Source: Arenibacter arenosicollis
Lineage (GTDB): Bacteria; Bacteroidota; Bacteroidia; Flavobacteriales; Flavobacteriaceae
Direction: 5' to 3'
DNA: 64,000 nucleotides
Assembly: GCF_014397245.1 (NCBI RefSeq)
Contig: NZ_JACLHY010000001.1
Location: 372,001-436,000, forward strand
Shown here: positions 26,075 to 34,028 of the stretch, piece after piece
Layout of the letters: every line of letters begins with the position of its first letter
How positions within the stretch are numbered: position 1 is the stretch's first letter
Notes under the pieces: generated by a model
The model's input: only the letters and a program-made list of their open reading frames with translations
Database searches by the model: none
What the model was told of the DNA's origin: nothing
Position numbers and translations under genes: made by a program

Positions 26075-27628
26075 ATGTCAAAAATTGCACAGGATTTTGA
26101 AATCCAAGAAGCCTTGGAAAAATTAGGTATAAAAGCTTTAAATAATGGAACTTCAACTGGTTCCAATAATTTTGCTTCTGGAGAGGAATTATCATCGTAT
26201 TCTCCTGTAGACGGAGCTTTAATTGGCAAAGTAAGGACAACCTCCAAAGCGGATTATGAAAAAGTAATGGACGCCGCCACCAGCGCCTTTAAAATATGGA
26301 GAACGAAACCCGCACCTCAAAGGGGAGAAATAGTACGCCAATTTGGGGATAAACTACGTGAGCTTAAGGAACCATTGGGAAAGTTGGTCTCCTATGAAAT
26401 GGGGAAATCTTACCAAGAAGGTTTGGGAGAAGTTCAGGAAATGATAGATATCTGTGATTTCGCCGTAGGCCTGTCCAGGCAATTACACGGTCTTACAATG
26501 CACTCCGAAAGGCCTGGTCATAGAATGTACGAACAATATCATCCGCTAGGGGTGGTCGGTATAATTTCAGCTTTTAATTTCCCTGTTGCCGTATGGGCAT
26601 GGAACACTGCACTGGCTTGGATCTCCGGAGATGTCTGTGTTTGGAAGCCTAGTGAAAAAACACCGCTCTGCGGAGTAGCTTGTCAAAATATCGCTGCTGC
26701 GGTTTTCAAGGAAAATGATCTTCCGGAAGGAATTTCCTGTTTGATCAATGGGGATTATAAGGTAGGCGAATTCATGACCCATGACAAAAGAGTGCCATTA
26801 GTGTCTGCAACAGGCTCTATACGCATGGGAAAAATTGTAGCACAGGCAGTAGCCGCTCGTTTAGGAAAATCCCTTTTGGAGCTTGGAGGCAACAACGCAA
26901 TTATAGTAACCCCGGACGCGGATATAAAAATGACTGTTATCGGAGCGGTTTTTGGGGCGGTAGGTACTGCAGGGCAACGCTGTACCTCAACGCGTAGATT
27001 AATTATACACGAATCCATTTACGACAAGGTAAAAGACGCTGTGGTTACCGCTTATAAGCAATTGCGTATAGGAAATCCGCTAGACCAAAAAAACCATGTG
27101 GGTCCGTTGATCGATACGGACGCCGTAAAGATGTACCAGCAAGCGCTACATAAGGTTGTGGAAGAAGGAGGCAAGCTTATTGTTGAAGGGGGAGTGCTGC
27201 AAGGTGCAGGATATGAAAGTGGCTGTTATGTAAAGCCGGCCATTGCAGAAGCCAACAATACCTATGAAATTGTACAACACGAAACTTTTGCCCCAGTGTT
27301 ATATCTTCTAAAGTATTCCGGAGATGTAGAAAATGCCATCAACATTCAGAATGGAGTGGTTCAAGGCCTATCTTCTGCAATTATGACCAATAACCTAAGG
27401 GAAGCAGAGCATTTTTTATCCACCCAAGGTAGTGATTGTGGCATAGCCAATGTAAATATTGGAACTTCCGGTGCCGAAATTGGAGGTGCCTTTGGTGGAG
27501 AAAAAGAAACAGGTGGAGGCCGTGAATCTGGCTCGGATGCTTGGAAAATCTATATGAGAAGGCAGACCAATACTATAAACTATACCACCGAATTGCCTCT
27601 GGCGCAGGGTATAAAGTTTGATCTTTAG
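26075..27628 (+). CDS. Aldehyde dehydrogenase, ALDH7 (L-aminoadipate-semialdehyde dehydrogenase type)
   Basis: A 517-residue NAD(P)-dependent cytosolic dehydrogenase. The catalytic Cys303 is in TAGQRCTSTRR and the general base Glu269 in LLELGGNNAI. The C-terminal run SDCGIANVNIGTSGAEIGG, then GGEKETGGGRESGSDAWK and LPLAQGIKF, is diagnostic of ALDH7 (antiquitin/AmaB), which oxidises 2-aminoadipate 6-semialdehyde (piperideine-6-carboxylate) in lysine breakdown and protects against lipid-derived aldehydes. Although it follows haaO, it is not of the aminomuconate-semialdehyde dehydrogenase type (ALDH8), so a shared kynurenine pathway is unlikely. A strong terminator follows the stop codon by 15 bp. 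Confidence 0.93.
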   Translation: MSKIAQDFEIQEALEKLGIKALNNGTSTGSNNFASGEELSSYSPVDGALIGKVRTTSKADYEKVMDAATSAFKIWRTKPAPQRGEIVRQFGDKLRELKEPLGKLVSYEMGKSYQEGLGEVQEMIDICDFAVGLSRQLHGLTMHSERPGHRMYEQYHPLGVVGIISAFNFPVAVWAWNTALAWISGDVCVWKPSEKTPLCGVACQNIAAAVFKENDLPEGISCLINGDYKVGEFMTHDKRVPLVSATGSIRMGKIVAQAVAARLGKSLLELGGNNAIIVTPDADIKMTVIGAVFGAVGTAGQRCTSTRRLIIHESIYDKVKDAVVTAYKQLRIGNPLDQKNHVGPLIDTDAVKMYQQALHKVVEEGGKLIVEGGVLQGAGYESGCYVKPAIAEANNTYEIVQHETFAPVLYLLKYSGDVENAINIQNGVVQGLSSAIMTNNLREAEHFLSTQGSDCGIANVNIGTSGAEIGGAFGGEKETGGGRESGSDAWKIYMRRQTNTINYTTELPLAQGIKFDL

Positions 27629-27643
27629 ATATAAGACCAATAA

Positions 27644-27688
27644 AAAACCCGCTATGTACTGGTTTATCTCCAGTACATAGCGGGTTTT
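27644..27688 (+). terminator. Strong intrinsic terminator after the ALDH gene
   Basis: A perfect 19-bp stem, 27644-27662 with 27670-27688 (core CCCGCTATGTACTGG), closes a 7-nt loop and ends in TTTT. It is followed by the A/C-rich string TAACCAACCAAAA that also follows the hairpin near 10.2 kb. Confidence 0.88.
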
Positions 27689-28258
27689 AAACTAACCAAC
27701 CAAAATTATCCTGAAGATTTGTTTTTGAAGTGCTCCAAGACAAGAACTTGCTATTTGAATGTTTAGAAAGTTATAAACCCGTAGCCACTTGAAAATTTCC
27801 CCTCCCCCCGAATAGGTCCATTAGAAATAGCTGCGGGTTTAACCAAACTAACTCAAATAATTATTGTGGTAAAGACCTATTTCAATGCCGGAACTTAGTC
27901 GGGAGAAATAAGGTCTTTGTAATTGTAATATTTCCGCTAAAGTCTACATTCCATACCACGTATAAAAGCAAAACTATATAGATGGTATTAAAATTTGTAT
28001 AATTGGTAAGTTTTCAAGGAATTACACTAATTTTTTGGGTAGAAACGCGCCCCAAAACCATTAATTATAGGTAATCATAAAGGTTAAAGAAAATGCTCTA
28101 CTCCAAACAAACCTTTAAATCTTTTAAAAAAATTAAAAAAAGGGAAAATGCACCCTTAAGTACCGCTAACTATTTGATATGTAATATTTAAAGTGGTTTT
28201 TTTAACATTTAAGGGAAATTTTTAATATATTTAAGCTAAACCCAAACAGTTATTTAAA
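27689..28258. other. 570-bp gene-free region with two further hairpins
   Basis: No reading frame with coding character is present. Stem 1 pairs AAACCCGTAGC (27775-27785) with GCTGCGGGTTT (27830-27840), 11 bp with one G-U wobble. It is followed by AACCAAACTAACTCAAATAA. Stem 2 pairs AAAGACCTATTTC (27871-27883) with GAAATAAGGTCTTT (27905-27918), with one bulged base. The last 200 bp are A/T-rich and probably hold the promoter of the next gene (TATATTTA near 28226, one mismatch). An unannotated small RNA or relict leader sequences are possible. Confidence 0.5.
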
Positions 28259-28465
28259 ATGTCTAAAAGAACAACCAATATCTTGGGTATAGTAATCGCC
28301 GTTATTGCCGGAACTTATTTTAACATCATGATGTGCAATAACTGCTCAAGTGAAATAGACGATATTTCTTCTGTAGAAAACTCTGAAGTTATAGATAACA
28401 GCAATACGGTTGTGGAGAAAAAGCAAAAAAAAACCCTAATTAATATAACTAACCCTAATCTATAA
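28259..28465 (+). CDS. Small membrane-anchored protein, possible OmpA-family stub
   Basis: A 68-residue protein: one N-terminal membrane span (NILGIVIAVIAGTYFNIMM, about 7-25), then a cysteine pair (CNNCSS) and a short polar tail ending KKQKKTLINITNPNL. It ends five bases before the helix-hairpin-helix gene and must be co-transcribed with it. From family knowledge, the N-terminus resembles the anchor of flavobacterial OmpA-type proteins that often precede this partner gene; here the OmpA domain would be missing. That interpretation is inference. As it stands it is a small single-pass protein of unknown function. Confidence 0.6.
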   Translation: MSKRTTNILGIVIAVIAGTYFNIMMCNNCSSEIDDISSVENSEVIDNSNTVVEKKQKKTLINITNPNL

Positions 28466-28470
28466 ACTAT

Positions 28471-29022
28471 ATGGAAAACATGAATACCTGGTGCTGGTTA
28501 ATTCCGGCCGTTGTGGGTATAGTCTGCGCTTTATTTGGCTATTTGATCGGAAAAGGAAAAAGCCCAGACATAGACCAGTCTTCAGAATTAAGAATCCTTA
28601 GGGACAAAAACATTCAACTACAGGCAGATTTAGCCTCCTGCAACAAACAATTATCCCAAAAAGTAGAGTTGGCCGTTCCTTCGAAACCGGTTACTCCAGT
28701 AGCCGCCGCTGAAGCACTGATGCCTTTTAATGCACAAGCTGCCAAATCGGTCTTTGGCAAAGCAATAAAACAGGACGATTTAAAGATTGTGGAAGGAATT
28801 GGTCCAAAAATACAGCAACTTTTTAATTCCTTTGATGTTAAGACTTGGAAAGATTTGTCGGAAACCGCAGTCGCGAGATGTCAAGAAATATTGGATACCG
28901 GCGGTGCCCGATACAAGATTCACGACCCTGCTTCTTGGCCTATGCAGGCGAAAATGGCCCATGAGGGAAAATGGAAAGAATTGCACAAATGGCAAGAAGA
29001 ACACAAAAGGGGCAAGCTATAG
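28471..29022 (+). CDS. Membrane-anchored helix-hairpin-helix domain protein
   Basis: A 183-residue protein. Residues 5-27 form a single membrane span (WCWLIPAVVGIVCALFGYLIG). Residues about 38-65 form a predicted short coiled coil (SSELRILRDKNIQLQADLAS). The C-terminal half contains a helix-hairpin-helix-like motif, LKIVEGIGPKIQQLFNSFDV (about 104-123), followed by DLSETAVARCQEILDTGG and PASWPMQAKMAHEGKW. Such motifs occur in nucleic-acid-binding proteins and in DUF4332-like domains; whether this one binds DNA is unknown. It pairs with the 68-residue membrane protein just upstream, and a bidirectional terminator follows. Confidence 0.75.
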   Translation: MENMNTWCWLIPAVVGIVCALFGYLIGKGKSPDIDQSSELRILRDKNIQLQADLASCNKQLSQKVELAVPSKPVTPVAAAEALMPFNAQAAKSVFGKAIKQDDLKIVEGIGPKIQQLFNSFDVKTWKDLSETAVARCQEILDTGGARYKIHDPASWPMQAKMAHEGKWKELHKWQEEHKRGKL

Positions 29023-29088
29023 CACTTTCAACTCCATACCCGCCTATTTTCCAAATGAAGGTATCTGTCAAGCGGATAAAACGTATAA

Positions 29089-29119
29089 AAAAAGTGAAGC
29101 GTTAAATGCTTCACTTTTT
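29089..29119. terminator. Bidirectional terminator between HHH gene and acyl-ACP desaturase
   Basis: AAAAAGTGAAGC (29089-29100) pairs with GCTTCACTTTTT (29108-29119) around the loop GTTAAAT. A and T runs flank it on both sides, suitable for both convergent genes. Confidence 0.88.
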
Positions 29120-29159
29120 CTTTAATAATAAGTTTCAATATTTATAGAATTCAATAGTA

Positions 29160-30158
29160 TTACACCATTCTACCGTTGGCTTCCACCCACTTAAACCTAT
29201 AATTGTCTTCTGGAAATTTCATCCTGGTAGCGATTCGCTCCAACCTATCTGGCAATTTCATTAAATAATCCCTTGCCCTTTCTGCATCATCGTTAAGAGT
29301 TCTAATGCTATCCAATTCCCAATAGCTATTCAATTTTTTCAAAATTTCTATGTAATCCTGAGCGGTGTACACTCCAAGTCTCTGGGCACAATTGGAAAAG
29401 TTTTCAAAAGCCGTTCCTATGCTTCCACCAGATTCCCTTAAGAAATGTGCCGGCATAACAATTTTTTTCTTCATCATATCGGCAAAGGCCAACATCATCT
29501 GGCTCGGGTCGTTTTCAAAAATAACCTTAACAAACTCCCTATATGCCAAATGGTGACGCATTTCGTCTCCAGCAATAATGGTACACATTTTACCTAGAAG
29601 GGCGTTTCCTCCTTTTTTACACATTTGACCTACCCTTTTATGGGAAATATTAGTGGCCAATTCTTGAAAAGAGGTATATACAAAATTCTTATAGGGATCC
29701 CTATCGGTTCCAATGTCGAAACCGTCGGCTATTAAATGTTGTGTGGTTATTTCCATTTCCCTCATATTTACCCTACCGGCCAAATAAAGATATTTGTTTA
29801 ACACATCACCGTGCCTATTTTCCTCAGCCGTCCAATGACGCACCCATTTGGACCAGCCATTTTTATTTTCCCCGTGTTGGTCTATTCCTTCAACATCCAT
29901 TAGCCAGGATTCGTAGGTAGGTAGTGCCTCCTCGGTTATGGTATCCGCAACCAAGGTAACCCAAAGGTCATACCCCAATTCCTTAGCTTCTTCCCGTATC
30001 TGATTTACATGATCCATAAACCCTTCACTTTGTGTATCGGGTAAAAAATCTGTGGGTTGCCAAATATCCTGTATAGGAATAAGGTATTGGTCTATAAAAC
30101 CATCCACCTTTCCCTCAATGGATTTCATCACTTCTATTCTAACGTTCTTATTAGACAT
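29160..30158 (-). CDS. Acyl-ACP desaturase (soluble, plant-type diiron enzyme)
   Basis: A 332-residue soluble ferritin-like desaturase that introduces a double bond into acyl chains carried on acyl carrier protein, adjusting membrane fluidity. The two diiron-binding half sites are visible: Glu76/77 in ITEEALPTYE, E112-E-N-R-H116 in TAEENRHGD, Glu166 in SFQELATNISH, and D198-E-M-R-H-H203 in IAGDEMRHHLAY. Length matches stearoyl-ACP desaturases. Electrons would come from a ferredoxin encoded elsewhere. It starts 64 bp downstream of the phosphatase gene in the same orientation, so a two-gene operon is possible. Confidence 0.92.
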   Translation of the reverse strand: MSNKNVRIEVMKSIEGKVDGFIDQYLIPIQDIWQPTDFLPDTQSEGFMDHVNQIREEAKELGYDLWVTLVADTITEEALPTYESWLMDVEGIDQHGENKNGWSKWVRHWTAEENRHGDVLNKYLYLAGRVNMREMEITTQHLIADGFDIGTDRDPYKNFVYTSFQELATNISHKRVGQMCKKGGNALLGKMCTIIAGDEMRHHLAYREFVKVIFENDPSQMMLAFADMMKKKIVMPAHFLRESGGSIGTAFENFSNCAQRLGVYTAQDYIEILKKLNSYWELDSIRTLNDDAERARDYLMKLPDRLERIATRMKFPEDNYRFKWVEANGRMV

Positions 30159-30222
30159 TCTTCAAATTTTATGTAAATATCCTTAATAATCTTGATAATC
30201 TGCCTCCAATAGGCAGTAAATT

Positions 30223-30948
30223 TTAGTTCCTTCCCATTTCGGACGGATAAAACAAATATACTGGATCACTCTGCCAATATTGTTTTGAATCCACATCCAT
30301 AATTGTCAACGGACCTCTAAAGGCCGCTCCAGTGTCAACATTCCAAATATTGGCCGCATTTTTTGGGGTTGTCCTCCCAATCCTAGTTACAGGTGTATGG
30401 CCAATAAAAATCTCCCGGTAATGCGTTAACCTTTGAGGATAAAATTCATCCTCTTCGGTCAGAGATGGATCTATGGACAGCGCCAATTCCCAAAGAGTTC
30501 TGTCCCAATAATAGGTCTTGGTAAAATACTCATGGGAAACTCCCCTTAAGTTAGTAAATCCTGCATGGATATACAAGCGATTTTCAGTGTCTATAAGATA
30601 ATTCTCCAAATTATCATAAAATTGGATGTGGGCTTTTTTCACCTCATCGCCAACTTGCCTATAAGAATTTTGAGTTGCACTTCCCCCATGCTGTAACCAA
30701 AGGGGATTATGATCTCCACTTTTCAACCAATCATTGCAAAGTTCATCGTGATTTCCCCTAATAAAAGTGCACTTATGGGTTGACCTAAGCTCCAGTAAGA
30801 AATTTACTGTATTAACGGCCTCACTCCAACCATCCACATAGTCCCCCAAAAAAACAAGATGATCTCCAGGGGCCACATTTGCCCTTGTCAAAACTTGCTG
30901 CAAGGCTTTTAAGCCCGAATGTAGATCTCCAATTACCAAAGTTCTCAT
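30223..30948 (-). CDS. Metallophosphoesterase (PrpE/ApaH-like serine/threonine phosphatase)
   Basis: A 241-residue cytosolic calcineurin-fold phosphatase. The three metal-binding motifs are intact and close to the N-terminus: GDLHSG (7-12), GDYVDGW (35-41) and GNHDE (65-69). Histidines further along (IHAGFTNLR and IGHTPV) complete the dinuclear site, followed by the typical NVDTGAAFRGPLTIMD. Members dephosphorylate phosphoproteins or cleave dinucleoside polyphosphates; sequence alone does not decide. It lies upstream of the acyl-ACP desaturase gene on the same strand. Confidence 0.88.
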   Translation of the reverse strand: MRTLVIGDLHSGLKALQQVLTRANVAPGDHLVFLGDYVDGWSEAVNTVNFLLELRSTHKCTFIRGNHDELCNDWLKSGDHNPLWLQHGGSATQNSYRQVGDEVKKAHIQFYDNLENYLIDTENRLYIHAGFTNLRGVSHEYFTKTYYWDRTLWELALSIDPSLTEEDEFYPQRLTHYREIFIGHTPVTRIGRTTPKNAANIWNVDTGAAFRGPLTIMDVDSKQYWQSDPVYLFYPSEMGRN

Positions 30949-31307
30949 TTGGCAAAAATCGCAAATACTGTCTTAATATCCATGCCAAATAGAACTAAAA
31001 TTCTATTAAAATTGAATAATAGGGCAGTATTCTTATTCTATTCATTTTCCCGTATAAACAATTGGCCTTTTAAGGAACATAATAGGAGGTGATAATAATA
31101 CACGAAAAATAAAAAACCAGTAATAATTTCACTGGATAAAAATTGTTAAAATGGACTCAATAAAAAATCGACATAATAAAAAATAAAACTTATTTGTTAA
31201 CTTTTTATTGTTGATAAAATTCTATTATGTTGAATATCATCTATTTAGCTAACTTTTCTTGTAAACTTTTATGATAAATATCATATTTCGTTTCCTAATT
31301 ATTTTAA
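30949..31307. other. About 360-bp leader region upstream of the ribonucleotide reductase
   Basis: A very A/T-rich divergent spacer. No cobalamin riboswitch consensus, NrdR box or convincing hairpin was recognised, although the downstream gene encodes a B12-type enzyme. No small gene is supported. Confidence 0.45.
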
Positions 31308-31315
31308 TACTTTTG
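31308..31315 (+). promoter_or_regulatory. Candidate -7 promoter box of the ribonucleotide reductase gene
   Basis: TACTTTTG is an exact TAnnTTTG match 40 bp before the ATG at 31355 and downstream of the alternative ATG at 31271. A -33-like TTTC lies at 31286-31289. It supports the shorter protein start. Confidence 0.5.
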
Positions 31316-31354
31316 TTCTTTCTTTTAAACACACTAACTAATAAAATCTATTCT

Positions 31355-33907
31355 ATGCCCACAAAAATTGCGCAAGGACCCAAAAAAACCTACAGTCAAG
31401 AGGAAGCCATTGATGCTTCGTTAAAATATTTTAAAGGTGATGACCTTGCGGCCAAGGTATGGGTAAACAAATATGCCCTAAAAGACTCCGAAGGGAACAT
31501 TTATGAACTAACTCCGGACGATATGCACCGCAGGATAGCCAAGGAGATTGCCAGAATAGAACAAAAATATCCAAACCCCCTAAATGAAGGGCAAGTTTTT
31601 GACCTGATCAAGAATTTTAAATATATAGTCCCTCAAGGGAGCCCTATGGCCGGTATTGGCAATCCTTTTCAGATAGCTTCCCTTTCCAATTGCTTTGTAA
31701 TCGGTACCGACGGTAAGTCCGATTCGTATGGGGGTATACTAAAAATAGACCAGGAACAGGTACAACTAATGAAACGCCGTGGTGGAGTTGGTCACGACCT
31801 TTCCCATATACGACCAAAAAAATCACCGGTAAAAAACTCAGCTTTGACTTCGACCGGACTTGTTCCCTTTATGGAAAGATATTCCAATACAACCAGGGAA
31901 GTAGCCCAAGATGGTAGAAGAGGGGCTTTAATGTTATCGGTTTCCATAAACCATCCAGATGCAGAAGATTTTATAGATGCCAAAATGGAGCAGGGAAAAG
32001 TAACCGGAGCCAATGTTTCCGTTAGAATGGACGATGATTTTATGAAGGCTATTGAAAGCGGTCTACCTTATACCCAAAAATTTCCCGTTCATAGTCCCGA
32101 ACCCAAACTGTCCAAAACTATTGATGCCAAAAAACTATGGGGTAAAATTGTCCATAACGCTTGGCAATCCGCAGAACCTGGTATACTTTTCTGGGATACC
32201 ATCATCAGGGAATCAGTACCGGATTGTTATGCAGATCTAGGTTACAAAACTGTATCCACCAATCCCTGTGGGGAAATTCCACTTTGTCCATACGATTCTT
32301 GTCGCTTACTGGCCATTAATCTATTCTCCTATGTAGAGCAGCCATTTACAGACAAGGCCAGCTTTAATTTTAAGCTTTTCAAAGAACATATTGCTGCAGC
32401 TCAACGGATTATGGACGACATTATTGACCTTGAATTGGAAAAGGTCGATGTTATTCTAGAAAAAATAAAGGCAGATCCCGAACTGGAAGAAACCAAAGCT
32501 GTGGAATACAATTTATGGAAGAACATAAAGGACAAGGCGGAAAATGGCCGCCGGACGGGAATAGGCATTACTGCCGAGGGAGATATGCTGGCAGCTTTAG
32601 GTCTTCGGTATGGAAGCGACAAGGCCAACAAATTTTCAATTGAGGTACATAAAACTATAGCCTTGGAAGCCTACAGGGCCTCAGTACATACCGCAAAAGA
32701 TCGCGGAGCATTTCAAATTTTTGATGCCGAACGTGAAAAAAACAACCCTTTCATCTTACGCTTGAAAGAGGCAGATGACAAACTTTACTATGAAATGCTG
32801 GAATATGGGCGTAGAAATATAGCTTTACTTACCATTGCTCCAACCGGCACTACTAGCCTAATGACCCAAACAACCTCTGGTATTGAGCCTGTTTTTCTAC
32901 CTGTATATAAGCGTCGTAGAAAGGTGAATCCAAATGATAAGGATGCCCGAATTGATTTTGTAGATGAAGTTGGCGATTCTTGGGAAGAATATGTAGTCTT
33001 CCATCACAAGTTTAAACAATGGATGACCGTAAAGGGTATTGATACAGAAAAGAATTATACTCAAGAGGAACTCCAGAAAATTGTAGAACAATCACCCTAT
33101 TACAAAGCCACTTCCAATGATGTAGATTGGTTGAGCAAAGTTCGTTTACAAGGTGCGGTTCAAAAATGGGTAGACCACTCCATAAGTGTCACAATAAATC
33201 TTCCGAACGATGTTTCTGAAGAATTGGTGGGAAAACTTTATTTGGAAGCTTGGAAAGCAGGCTGTAAGGGTGTTACTGTTTATCGTGATGGTTCCAGATC
33301 CGGTGTACTGATCTCCAATGAAGCAAAGAATTCCGAAAATGATGAGTCCCTTACAAATTTCCCAACCAAACGTCCCCAAATTTTGGAAGCAGACGTAGTA
33401 AGGCTTCAAAACAATAAGGAAAAATGGATTGCCTTTATTGGATTAATCAACGACCAGCCCTATGAAATTTTTACCGGTATGGCCGATGATGAGGACGGTA
33501 TATTGATTCCGAGATGGGTCAACGAAGGCGTAATCATAAAAAGCAGGAATGAGGACGGTTCTTCTAGATATGATTTTCAGTACAAGAACAAAAGAGGTTA
33601 CAAAACCACCATTGAAGGGCTATCGCATAAATTTAACCCAGAATATTGGAACTATGCCAAGTTAATTTCCAGCACCCTGCGCCACGGCATGCCCATTGTA
33701 AAGGTGGTAGACCTGATCAATAGCCTACAACTGGACAGCGAATCTATCAATACCTGGAAAAATGGAGTTGCACGAGCATTAAAAAGATATGTAGAAGACG
33801 GCACAGAGGTCAAGGGTCAAAAATGTGATTCCTGCAATTCCAAGAATCTGATCTACCAGGAAGGATGCCTTACCTGCAAGGATTGTGGTTCTTCCAAATG
33901 TGGATAA
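31355..33907 (+). CDS. nrdJ: Adenosylcobalamin-dependent (class II) ribonucleotide reductase
   Basis: An 850-residue cytosolic enzyme reducing ribonucleotides to deoxyribonucleotides without an oxygen-dependent small subunit. Visible signatures are LSNCFVIGTDG with an active-site cysteine, RRGGVGHDLSHIRP, STNPCGEIPL with the thiyl-radical cysteine, and TIAPTGTTSLM. The C-terminus carries a zinc-ribbon-like cysteine cluster (CDSCNSK ... CLTCKDCGSSKCG), as in the NrdJ_Z group. The frame also opens at 31271 with a 28-residue hydrophobic stretch, but MPTKIAQGPKKTYSQEEAI is a typical start and a promoter box lies between the two ATGs, so 31355 is chosen. A terminator follows at 33945. Confidence 0.92.
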   Translation: MPTKIAQGPKKTYSQEEAIDASLKYFKGDDLAAKVWVNKYALKDSEGNIYELTPDDMHRRIAKEIARIEQKYPNPLNEGQVFDLIKNFKYIVPQGSPMAGIGNPFQIASLSNCFVIGTDGKSDSYGGILKIDQEQVQLMKRRGGVGHDLSHIRPKKSPVKNSALTSTGLVPFMERYSNTTREVAQDGRRGALMLSVSINHPDAEDFIDAKMEQGKVTGANVSVRMDDDFMKAIESGLPYTQKFPVHSPEPKLSKTIDAKKLWGKIVHNAWQSAEPGILFWDTIIRESVPDCYADLGYKTVSTNPCGEIPLCPYDSCRLLAINLFSYVEQPFTDKASFNFKLFKEHIAAAQRIMDDIIDLELEKVDVILEKIKADPELEETKAVEYNLWKNIKDKAENGRRTGIGITAEGDMLAALGLRYGSDKANKFSIEVHKTIALEAYRASVHTAKDRGAFQIFDAEREKNNPFILRLKEADDKLYYEMLEYGRRNIALLTIAPTGTTSLMTQTTSGIEPVFLPVYKRRRKVNPNDKDARIDFVDEVGDSWEEYVVFHHKFKQWMTVKGIDTEKNYTQEELQKIVEQSPYYKATSNDVDWLSKVRLQGAVQKWVDHSISVTINLPNDVSEELVGKLYLEAWKAGCKGVTVYRDGSRSGVLISNEAKNSENDESLTNFPTKRPQILEADVVRLQNNKEKWIAFIGLINDQPYEIFTGMADDEDGILIPRWVNEGVIIKSRNEDGSSRYDFQYKNKRGYKTTIEGLSHKFNPEYWNYAKLISSTLRHGMPIVKVVDLINSLQLDSESINTWKNGVARALKRYVEDGTEVKGQKCDSCNSKNLIYQEGCLTCKDCGSSKCG

Positions 33908-33944
33908 ATCCTCGCTGATTTCATTTATTTTTACAGAAAACTAC

Positions 33945-33975
33945 GCCCCTAATTGCGAGCATTTAGGGGCATTTT
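33945..33975 (+). terminator. Intrinsic terminator after nrdJ
   Basis: GCCCCTAA (33945-33952) pairs with TTAGGGGC (33963-33970), followed by ATTTTTAG. It lies 37 bp after the stop codon. Confidence 0.82.
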
Positions 33976-34028
33976 TAGTATTACTACATATTTCTGTTTA
34001 TTTTAGACAAGTCAAATAAAACGAAGGG

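Noticed and set aside
27629..28258. Possible CRISPR array or tRNA in the gene desert
   Set aside because: The hairpins differ in sequence and spacing and have no regular spacers; no cloverleaf or T-arm consensus was found.
31271..31354. N-terminal hydrophobic extension of the ribonucleotide reductase (possible signal anchor)
   Set aside because: The enzyme is cytosolic, the segment is simply T-rich promoter DNA, and an exact -7 box lies inside it.
30949..31354. Cobalamin riboswitch upstream of the B12-type ribonucleotide reductase
   Set aside because: I looked for the conserved B12-box segment and could not find it; the region is simply A/T-rich.
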